From contig NZ_CP184360.1 in assembly GCF_048595755.1 (NCBI RefSeq), positions 1,674,001-1,738,000 on the forward strand: a DNA stretch of 64,000 nt. The letters are read 5' to 3'. A program made the position numbers and the translations under genes. Below, piece by piece: positions 52,436-59,422 of the stretch. The first letter of the stretch is position 1; every line of letters starts with the position of its first letter. The notes beneath the pieces were generated by a model that saw only the letters and a program-made list of their open reading frames with translations, was not told the DNA's origin and ran no database searches. Source of the DNA: Luteococcus sp048595755. Its GTDB lineage: Bacteria > Actinomycetota > Actinomycetes > Propionibacteriales > Propionibacteriaceae.

Positions 52436-52722
52436 TAGGCCGCTGCGGAGGCCCTCCGTCACGACGGGTGAAATTCCCCACCGGCGCGTGCCGCAGCTCG
52501 ACACGTTCCGGGTGTCAGGGGAGTGTCGCGGGGGTCGCTCCAACCCCCGGGAGCCGCCGGGATTCCCTCCTGGCAAGCGGTGCAGCCGTTTCCGCTCCTG
52601 TTCACGAGGCCCGCCGTATACACCCTGCACCCTTCACACCAACAAGCACCCCGCGATTCGCCACTTGAAAGGGGGTCCGGGTTGGATCCCATTCACCACA
52701 TTGGAAGAGGGTAAGCGCAGAG
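52436..52722 (+). promoter_or_regulatory. pflB leader region with FMN-riboswitch-like segment
   Basis: A 287-bp gap without a gene. GGGTGAAATTCCCCACCGGC (52466-52485) matches the conserved GGGYGAAATTCCCCACCGGCGG core of the RFN element (FMN riboswitch) almost perfectly. The remaining RFN arms (the second GGTGTAAATTCC-like lobe and closing stem) could not be found, so at most a fragment is present. GAAGAGGG at about 52706 serves as the pflB ribosome binding site. Confidence 0.4.
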
Positions 52723-53987
52723 ATGGACACGTCATCGCCACTGGTCGAGAAGGCAGTCGAGTGGGAGGGCTTCACCGCCGGCCCGTGGCAGGAGGCCATC
52801 GACGTGCGCGACTTCATCCAGCGCAACTACACCCCCTACGAGGGTGATGCCGCCTTCCTCGCCGGCCCCACCGAGAAGACCCAGCGCACCTTCGAGACCC
52901 TCGAGAAGGACTACCTGTCGGTCGAGCGCGCCAAGCGCGTATACGACGTCGACACCCAGACCCCGGCCGACGTGGACGCCTTCGCCCCCGGCTACATCAG
53001 CAGCGACGACGACGTCATCGTCGGACTGCAGACCGACACCCCGCTCAAGCGCGCCATGATGCCCAATGGCGGCTGGCGCATGGTCGAGACCGCCATCAAG
53101 GAGGCCGGCCTGGAGCTCGACGAGCGGGTCAAGGAGGTCTTCACCAAGTACCGCAAGACGCACAACGAGGCCGTCTTCGACATCTGCACCCCGCGCATCC
53201 GCGCCGCCCGCAGCTCCCACATCATCACCGGCCTGCCCGACGCCTACGGCCGCGGCCGCATCATCGGCGACTACCGCCGCGTGGCCCTCTACGGCGTCGA
53301 CGCGCTGATCGCCGAGAAGAACCAGGCCAAGGACTCGGTTGCCGACAAGCCCTTCGACGAGCACTGGGCCCGCTTCCGCGAGGAGCACTCCGAACAGGTC
53401 AAGGCGCTCAAGAAGCTCAAGACGATGGCCGCCAGCTACGGCTTCGACATCTCGCGCCCCGCCCGCACCGCCCAGGAGGCAGTGCAGTGGACCTACTTCG
53501 GCTACCTGGCCAGCATCAAGAGCCAGGACGGCGCCGCGATGAGCTTCGGCCGCCTGTCGGCCTTCTTCGACATCTACTTCGAGCGCGACCTGGCCGCCGG
53601 CACCCTGACCGAGCAGGGCGCCCAGGAGATCGTCGACGCCCTGGTGCTGAAGCTGCGCATCGTGCGCTTCCTGCGCACCATCGACTACGACCAGATCTTC
53701 TCCGGCGACCCCTACTGGGCCACCTGGAGCGATGCCGGCCTGGGCGAGGACGGCCGCACCCTGGGGACCAAGACCTCCTTCCGCCTGCTGCAGACCCTGC
53801 GCAACCTCGGCCCCGCCCCGGAGCCGAACATCACGATCTTCTGGGACCCGGCGCTGCCGCAGGGCTACAACGAACTGTGCGCCGCGATCAGCATCGAGAC
53901 CCCTCGGTGCAGTACGAGGCCGACCGCCAGATCCGCCAGCACTGGGGCGACGACGCCGCCATCGCCTGCTGTGTCTCCCCGATGCGG
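52723..53987 (+). pseudogene. pflB: Pyruvate formate-lyase, frameshifted and 3'-truncated
   Basis: The first about 420 residues of an approximately 750-aa PFL are readable: 'WEGFTAGPWQEAIDVRDFIQ', 'AFAPGYISSDD', 'DAYGRGRIIGDYRRVALYG' and 'GTKTSFRLLQTLRNLGPAPE'. A single-base loss near 53900 (ACCCCTCG where ACCTCCTCG would give ETSSVQYEAD) shifts the frame; after it 'VQYEADRQIRQHWGDDAAI' and the catalytic pair ACC-VSPM (the Cys-Cys site) are still readable. Sequence similarity then ends abruptly at 53979-53987, so the glycyl-radical domain is absent. No activase (pflA) is next to it. The gene cannot make active PFL. Confidence 0.9.
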
Positions 53988-54082
53988 TCGAGCAGGGCGG
54001 CTTGTGCGCGGGGGCCCAGGTCGAGGGTGAGAGGGGCGGCCTCTCCGAATCCCTCGAGGTGGGCCCCCGCGTGGCCGGTCAT
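53979..54082 (-). pseudogene. Truncated 5' end of an unidentified gene after the ftsK-like gene
   Basis: An ATG at 54082 opens 'MTGHAGAHLEGFGEAAPLTL' followed by DLGPRAQAALLDRIG, and the frame then runs antisense into pflB at the junction 53979-53987. Its position just after the translocase gene is where AICEs often carry replication or small transfer genes, but no family is recognised. It marks the other side of the deletion that also cut pflB. Confidence 0.4.
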
Positions 54083-54104
54083 GCTGCCTGCGGTCCTTCC
54101 TGCT

Positions 54105-54205
54105 CATTGAGCTTGTCGAAATGACCATCCGCCTCAGGGGCACAGGCCCTGAGCGAACCTTCCCGATCCCCGAGCGATGCATCCCGATCCCGAGCCTGTC
54201 GAGGG
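54105..54205. repeat. Dispersed-repeat copies at the island junction
   Basis: GAGCTTGTCGA occurs near 54108-54119 and CCGAGCCTGTCGAGG near 54187-54201, the same family as at larC, larB and pyc. They lie between the truncated gene and the ftsK-like gene. Confidence 0.65.
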
Positions 54206-54298
54206 GATTTCCCTGGTCCCCGCTGTTGCGGGGCTGTCGGGGCTTGCGCGGGCTCCGGGGCTTGCGGGCACGCGGCTCGCTGAACTCCTGGGCGGCAT

Positions 54299-55838
54299 TC
54301 ACCACCGGAGAGGTGGCCGGGGGAGGGCGTCCTCGGCGGTCTGCTGTTCGCTCGGCAGCTCGACGTGCACCGGCGAGGGGTTGCGGCGGGCGACTTCGCG
54401 GATGGTCTTGTCAGGCCAATAATCGGCGCGGACCTTGTCGAAGGTGCCGTCCTCGTCCTGGATCCAACCGGTGCCCTGCTGAGAGCGCAGGATGCGGTGG
54501 GCAGGGGCCACACGGGTGGTCTCGTCGACGAGCACCATGCGCGTCTCGGTGGAGCTGTTGAGCCGCAGGGCGAGGGCCTGAGTGAACAGGTCTCGCATGC
54601 CGACGATCTCCTTGCGCGGGTCCTGCACGGCGGCCAGCACGATGACGCCGAGGGCACGGCCCTGGGTGAGCACCTCCGACAGCAGGCTGGAGGCCTCCTT
54701 CACGATCTCGGGAGGGCCGTAGGAGGTGAGCACGGCCAACTCGTCGATCACCAGGACATGCAGCGGGTCACCAGGGCGCGGCTGGTGCAGGCGCGAGACA
54801 CCGGCCATCTCCGCGCCCCGTGCGTCGATCACCTTGCGGAGCTGACGCAACACCTCCAATGCCTGGGCGGGGGGTGGTGGCCATGCAGCAGAACAACTGC
54901 TTGCCCATCGACAGTTCGAGGCCGTGCTTGAGGTCGATGCCCCACAGCTGCACCTCACCGGTCGGAACCGCGGGAGCGAGGTTCCCGCACACCGACCACA
55001 CGGGCGAGCCCTTGCCCGACCCGGACGCGCCCACGATCAGCGTGTGGCGCCCGATCACCGGCAGATGCCAGGTGGTGCCGGCCTGGGTGCGGCCGGCGGG
55101 GACGATGCCGATGGTGCCCAGGTCGTTGCGAGTGAGGATGCTGGCTTCGCGGCCGGAGGCGAGGGCGTTGCGCATCATGAGCTGGACCTCGACCTGGCAT
55201 TCCGACACGAACACGCACCGTCCGGAGGTGGCTGCGGCGGCGACCTGCAGGGCGGGGACGGCGGCCTCGATCTCCTCCAAGGTCTGCCCGATCCGGGCCC
55301 GGACCCGCAACACGAGCAGATCGCCACGGGTCTCCACCCTCGACAGGTACGGGGCGACCCAGTGCTCCACCTGCTGGGGTTCGCGCACGTACTCGGTGCG
55401 GTCACCGACGCGGACCTTTCGGGTCACCTTCTCGATGCGCGTCCGCTGCACCGACAGGCCACACTCACGGGCCAGCTCGTCCCAGTTCTTCCGAGCCCAC
55501 CGCCGCCAGTGCCAGCGACGACGCGACCCGGCGACGTACCGGTCGAAGGTGAACGGGTTGGCCAACGACCACCACGCACCACCCACCAACGGCATCAGGT
55601 ACGCGGCGCTCGCCACGCACATGCCCAGGTGCGCGGTGCGGCTGTCGATACCGGCCGTGATAGCCACGACCAGCCACGTCATGTAGCAGGTGACGAACCA
55701 CCACCCGCTGTGCCAGATGCCGCGCAGCAGGCGCCCCACGAACACACCGGACACCCGGAGGGGGCGCCACACGGCCCCAGCCACGGCCGCGACGTGAAGA
55801 CGCCTGCGGTCGGGGCTGGGCAGCGTTGCGACGGTCAT
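54299..55838 (-). pseudogene. FtsK/SpoIIIE-like conjugative translocase (AICE Tra type), frameshifted
   Basis: About 510 residues in two frames. The first part (55838 to about 54870) has two membrane segments ('WWFVTCYMTWLVVAITAGI' and 'GMCVASAAYLMPLVGGAWW'), an Arg-rich region, and the Walker A loop 'HTLIVGASGSGKGSPVWSV'. A run of six C on the coding strand (54869-54874) breaks the frame at 'CCMATTP'. The second part continues 'ALEVLRQLRKVIDARGAEMAG', the Walker B 'LHVLVIDELAVLTSY' and 'GRALGVIVLAAVQDPRKEIVG'. In AICEs this protein pumps double-stranded DNA between mycelia. A single-base slip or sequencing error could explain the break; otherwise it is inactive. Confidence 0.85.
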
Positions 55839-55840
55839 CG

Positions 55841-56257
55841 TCAGGCCGCCTTGCGCTCGGCGGTCGGGGCCTCGTCGGCGAAGCCGGTGGCGCGGATGGA
55901 GTACATGAGACGGGGGCGCTGGCCGTTGTCATCGACCCACGGGGTGATCGACAGGCCTTCGAAGGCCACCGGGGTGATCGGCAGGTTGCTCTTGTTGGCC
56001 GGCGGCACCGGCTGGTGGGCACTCACCAGCTTCACCACCACCGTCTTGTCCCGGTTGCCCGCCCCGGGATCCATGTCGAGCACCGGCACCTGCCAGATCG
56101 GCAGGCCCGTGTCCTTGTCGAGCTGCTGCGGCCGCGACCCATCGGGACGCTGAACCGCCTTGTCGAAGTTCCACACCGGCTCCACCTGCCCCACCAGGAA
56201 CGCCCCCGCCGGGAACACGGACTCCATCGAGACCAGGATCTTGCGCTGCACTGACAT
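55841..56257 (-). CDS. Pra-like plasmid replication/integration/excision activator
   Basis: A 138-aa protein resembling the family annotated as plasmid replication, integration and excision activator, which in pSAM2-type elements (Pra) switches on rep-xis-int. Characteristic stretches are 'VFPAGAFLVGQVEPVWNFDK', 'DKDTGLPIWQVPVLDMDPGA', 'VVVKLVSAHQPVPP' and 'PVAFEGLSITPWVDD'. AAGGAGG stands just before the ATG at 56257. It is 2 bp from the ftsK-like gene, so both share a transcript. Two palindromic operators (56276-56322) sit in its promoter. Confidence 0.78.
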   Translation of the reverse strand: MSVQRKILVSMESVFPAGAFLVGQVEPVWNFDKAVQRPDGSRPQQLDKDTGLPIWQVPVLDMDPGAGNRDKTVVVKLVSAHQPVPPANKSNLPITPVAFEGLSITPWVDDNGQRPRLMYSIRATGFADEAPTAERKAA

Positions 56258-56275
56258 GACTGCCTCCTTAGGATG

Positions 56276-56322
56276 AACTGGCTTGAGCCAGCTGGGGAGA
56301 CCTTAACTGGCTTGAGCCAGTT
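56276..56322. promoter_or_regulatory. Twin palindromic operators upstream of the Pra-like gene
   Basis: AACTGGCTTGAGCCAGCT (56276-56293) and AACTGGCTTGAGCCAGTT (56305-56322) are 8-bp inverted repeats with a TG centre, 29 bp centre to centre (three helical turns). They match the site before the GntR gene at 58030-58043. Confidence 0.85.
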
Positions 56323-56435
56323 GCGTCAATGGTGTGCGAGCTTGCCGGGGTCGGAGCCCAGGTCAGCGCAATCGTGAAGGGAGGTCTGGGGTTGTTACGC
56401 GTGGCCGCCCACTGCGTCACCCATATTGTGGGGTC

Positions 56436-56759
56436 ATGAAGTACGCATACGTTGCGCCCAGCGACGAGGCTGATCACTTGCCTCCAGAGGTCCAACAAAT
56501 CCTGCGCCATACCGATCCCCGTGCTCACAGCCTTGTCTTCGATGACTACGACGACATCACGCTGTCGCCGAGCCTCCCCTGTCTTCCTTTCGGGGCAAGG
56601 TCCCTCTGGATGGAGAGTCCGGTGGACGACGAACTATCGACTTGGGCCCCAGCCAGTTGTGGCTGGTACATGAGTGACTTCAAGAACGTGCGCTTTAGCG
56701 AGAACTTGGTTGTGGGGACGTGGGAGGACGATGTGGAGTTGGGAACGCTCCCTTGGTGA
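56436..56759 (+). CDS. Hypothetical protein
   Basis: A 107-aa acidic protein I do not recognise ('MKYAYVAPSDEADHLPPEVQ', 'HSLVFDDYDDITLSP', 'SENLVVGTWEDDVELGTLPW'). No membrane segment or known motif is present. It starts 113 bp across from the twin operators, divergent from the Pra-like gene, so the operators could also affect it. The ATG at 56436 has a weak ribosome binding site. Confidence 0.55.
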   Translation: MKYAYVAPSDEADHLPPEVQQILRHTDPRAHSLVFDDYDDITLSPSLPCLPFGARSLWMESPVDDELSTWAPASCGWYMSDFKNVRFSENLVVGTWEDDVELGTLPW

Positions 56760-56937
56760 TCGGACGCCAAACCCGCTGGCTTCGCGGGCATCACCGAAGA
56801 CAGGGATGTCAACCGAGAGTGCCACCGGGGCTCGGAGCGGCAGATCCGTCGCCTGAGGTATACCGAATGTCAGACGTGTCCGCAAGAATGTCTATCGGTA
56901 GTCAGTAATCGCTGGCCCAGACATGACAGGAGTGGAC

Positions 56938-57972
56938 GTGAGTAGCACCGCCCGGACCCCCGAGAAGCGAAGCCACAAGCTGCGATGGGTGGTGTTCGCC
57001 ATTGGCATCCTCGGTCTGGTCGGTGGCGCGGGCAGTGACAAGCTCGTTGGTTTGCTCCTGGCTGTGGGCGCTTGGACCCCAGCGATCGTCCTTCACGTGA
57101 GAAAGCGGCGCTACTTCGCGAGCGAGGAGTTCCAGCAGGCCAAGGCTGACATCGCCTCGGTGGTCGCCGAGCACAACGAGCTTGCTGAATACATCGCGGA
57201 GATCCGCGAGCGTGGCTCGTTTGCCGTCGGCCAGTCGAGCACCGGGCAGTACGCCCACTTGGCGACCACGGAGAACGTGAGCCAGTGGAACTACCGGCGC
57301 GATCGCAACGTGGCGCAGTTCGAGGCGCCCAACGTCCACAACTGCTCACTGCAGGTGGTCCGCAACGCCAGCATGGACCCCATCAAGTACGTGATGAAAT
57401 ACTTCAACATCAAGGCCGACGAGGAGACCTTGGGGCAGGTCGAGGAGATGGGCACGAGCATCTCCAACCTGGAAGAGGCTGTTGCCAACCTGCAGTTCCG
57501 GGAGACCAGCATTACCGAGCGGATCGACCCGCCGAAGTTCATCCGCAAGCACTTCATGAACGAGTTCCTGGACCAAGTCGGGGTCGAGTTCTCTCCGATC
57601 ACCGTGCCGTACCCGCAGTACGTCTTCGAGTACACGAGCGCCGGTGGCAACAGCGCCCAGCGCACCAGCGTCCGCCTGGACACTCCGACCATCGACGCGC
57701 TGACCGAGACGATGTCCGAGAAGATCCGCTTCCGCAAGAGCGCGGCAGGGCAGCGCGCACTCATGACCAGCCGTCTTCGTGAACACATCAAGGGCCGCGA
57801 CAACTACACCTGCAAGCAGTGCGGGATCAGCACTCACGCGGAGCCGCACCTGCTCCTCGAGGTCGACCACATCGTCCCCGTGTCCCGGGGCGGTCTGACG
57901 GCGGAGGAGAACCTGCAGACCCTGTGCTGGAAGTGCAATCGGTCGAAGTCGAACAAGATGGTCACCGCCTGA
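56938..57972 (+). CDS. Membrane-anchored HNH nuclease-like protein
   Basis: A 344-aa protein. Two hydrophobic segments near the start ('WVVFAIGILGLVGGAG' and 'LVGLLLAVGAWTPAIVL', about 15-55) anchor it. A coiled-coil-like part ('VEEMGTSISNLEEAVANLQF') follows a middle region of unknown fold. The C-terminal 60 residues are an HNH motif: 'REHIKGRDNYTCKQCGIST', 'LLEVDHIVPVSRGG' (the D-H pair), and 'NLQTLCWKCNRSKSNKM', with two CxxC zinc pairs. The GTG at 56938 has AGGAG 5 nt upstream; ATG 56923 is the alternative. A membrane-bound nuclease of this layout on an island suggests defence against incoming DNA (inference). Confidence 0.8.
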   Translation: MSSTARTPEKRSHKLRWVVFAIGILGLVGGAGSDKLVGLLLAVGAWTPAIVLHVRKRRYFASEEFQQAKADIASVVAEHNELAEYIAEIRERGSFAVGQSSTGQYAHLATTENVSQWNYRRDRNVAQFEAPNVHNCSLQVVRNASMDPIKYVMKYFNIKADEETLGQVEEMGTSISNLEEAVANLQFRETSITERIDPPKFIRKHFMNEFLDQVGVEFSPITVPYPQYVFEYTSAGGNSAQRTSVRLDTPTIDALTETMSEKIRFRKSAAGQRALMTSRLREHIKGRDNYTCKQCGISTHAEPHLLLEVDHIVPVSRGGLTAEENLQTLCWKCNRSKSNKMVTA

Positions 57973-58029
57973 TGGCCTGTAGCGCCGGGCGATACAAGGT
58001 CACCTTGCGATTTCGCCCAATAGTGGGCC

Positions 58030-58043
58030 CTGGCCTGAGCCAG
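58030..58043. promoter_or_regulatory. Palindromic operator upstream of the GntR gene
   Basis: CTGGCCTGAGCCAG lies 19 bp before the GntR start codon. It is the same palindrome as at the Pra-like promoter with one changed base (C for T), indicating autoregulation. Confidence 0.75.
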
Positions 58044-58062
58044 TCTTCGTAGACTCATCCCC

Positions 58063-58839
58063 ATGGCAACTGACACAGGCAAGTCCGAGCCGGCCAGTCG
58101 GCGACTCGCGGCGCAACTGCGCGCTGCCATCGAGTCCGGCGAGCTCGCACCGGGTGACAAGCTCCCTTCCGAGCGAAAGCTGGTCGAGACGCATGACGTG
58201 GCTCGCAACACGGCCCGGGAAGCCGTGCGGCTCCTGGCTGACGAGGGGCTCGTCACTGTTGAGCACGGTAGGGGAGCGTTTGTCCGGGTCAAGCCCAGGC
58301 TGATGCGCTTCGGCTCTTCCCGCTACTCGCAGAAGCTCCGCGAGCGAACTGGGCTGTCGCCCTTCCGGGCTGAGGTCGAAGCCCAAGGACGCGTACCCAG
58401 CGTCGACTGCACCAGCATCGAGCAGGTGCCGGCGCCGGACTTCGTGGCGCAGCGCCTCGGCCTGGCTGAGGGGACTGCCGTCGTGCGTCGGGAGAACCAC
58501 TACTTCGCCGACGATGAAGCTGTCCAAATCGGTGTGACCTACATTCCGGTCCCGATTGCCCAGGGCACGCGTCTGATTGACTCCGCGAACCTGGGCCCGG
58601 GCAGCCTCTATGCGCGTTTCACCGAGAAGGGCCATGAGGTCGTGACCATCCGCGAGGAGATCTCGGCGCGCATGGCGACGCCGAGCGAAGTGGAGAAGCT
58701 CATGATCCCTGATGGGGTTCCGGTGATCGACGTTGTGCATACCAGCATCGACCAATACCGACAGCCCTTCGAGGTCACCACGTTCACCATGCGTGCTGAC
58801 GTGACTGGCCTCGACTACACCATGCCTGTGGAGGAGTGA
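58063..58839 (+). CDS. GntR-family (HutC subgroup) regulator, KorSA-like
   Basis: A 258-aa regulator. The N-terminal winged helix is 'RLAAQLRAAIESGELAPGDK' then 'LPSERKLVETHDVARNTAREAVRLLADEGLV', a classic GntR HTH. The effector domain is of the UTRA/HutC type ('FRAEVEAQGRVPS', 'EGTAVVRRENHYFADDEAVQ', 'ARFTEKGHEVVTIREEISARM'). In pSAM2 the HutC-type KorSA represses pra and itself. Here identical palindromes before both genes support the same role. The ATG at 58063 is used. The next gene starts 1 bp after its stop. Confidence 0.9.
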   Translation: MATDTGKSEPASRRLAAQLRAAIESGELAPGDKLPSERKLVETHDVARNTAREAVRLLADEGLVTVEHGRGAFVRVKPRLMRFGSSRYSQKLRERTGLSPFRAEVEAQGRVPSVDCTSIEQVPAPDFVAQRLGLAEGTAVVRRENHYFADDEAVQIGVTYIPVPIAQGTRLIDSANLGPGSLYARFTEKGHEVVTIREEISARMATPSEVEKLMIPDGVPVIDVVHTSIDQYRQPFEVTTFTMRADVTGLDYTMPVEE

Positions 58840-58840
58840 C

Positions 58841-59368
58841 ATGACCGTCGTGATCCGGCCTAGGGTCGAGGAAGACATCCAGGCACTTGCTGACGTGCTA
58901 GTTCGCGTTCACGCTCAGGATGGCTACCCCGTGGAGGGTGTTGCTGATCCAGTGGCGTGGCTTTGCTCTGATCGGATGCTGAGTTCATGGGTGGCTGAAC
59001 TGGATGGCGAGGTTGTAGGACAAGTGATGCTCGCGGAACCTGGGGATGGCGATGCAGCTACCAAGATCGAAGAGCAGCGAAGCGGGCTCTCCGGTGAAGA
59101 AATCTCCGTGCTCGGCCGCCTCTTCGTAGACCCTTCCGCCCGAGGGAAGCGTATAGCGGGCAACTTGATTAATGCTGCTGTTGACTACTCAGAAGCTGTC
59201 GGAAGAATTCCCGTTCTCGACGTAATGGCGAAAGATCGGGCTGCGATTGCGCTCTACGAGCGAATGGGTTGGGAAAAGATTGGTACTTTCGAACATGTCT
59301 TTAGGGGTGGATCAGTTCCCGCTTTGGCATATCGTTATGCGACAGGCAAACGACCTCGTGGCTGGTAG
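58841..59368 (+). CDS. GNAT acetyltransferase
   Basis: A 175-aa GNAT protein. 'VIRPRVEEDIQALADVLVRVH' forms the first strand and helix, 'VAELDGEVVGQVMLAEP' the beta4 region, 'SVLGRLFVDPSARGKRIAGNLINAA' the acetyl-CoA loop (RGKRIAG), and 'VMAKDRAAIALYERMGWEKIG' the C-terminal signature. It follows the GntR gene by 1 bp and is co-transcribed. GntR-GNAT pairs are common in AICEs, some with streptothricin- or toxin-like substrates; the substrate here is unknown. AT content rises towards its 3' end. Confidence 0.87.
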   Translation: MTVVIRPRVEEDIQALADVLVRVHAQDGYPVEGVADPVAWLCSDRMLSSWVAELDGEVVGQVMLAEPGDGDAATKIEEQRSGLSGEEISVLGRLFVDPSARGKRIAGNLINAAVDYSEAVGRIPVLDVMAKDRAAIALYERMGWEKIGTFEHVFRGGSVPALAYRYATGKRPRGW

Positions 59369-59409
59369 ATCTATAGGCCATCGCAAGAAAGAATCAAGTA
59401 ATCTCGTCA

Positions 59410-59422
59410 TATAATCAGACTC
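59410..59422 (+). promoter_or_regulatory. -10 element for a leaderless transcript
   Basis: A perfect TATAAT at 59410-59415 ends 7 bp before the GTG at 59423, the spacing at which transcription would start on the start codon itself. No clear -35 is seen. Confidence 0.55.

Noticed and set aside
52436..52722. Complete FMN riboswitch
   Set aside because: Only one conserved arm can be found; no second aptamer lobe or closing stem, and no riboflavin gene downstream.
52723..54030. Intact glycyl-radical enzyme gene
   Set aside because: Frameshift at about 53900 and complete absence of the C-terminal glycyl-radical domain and of an activase.
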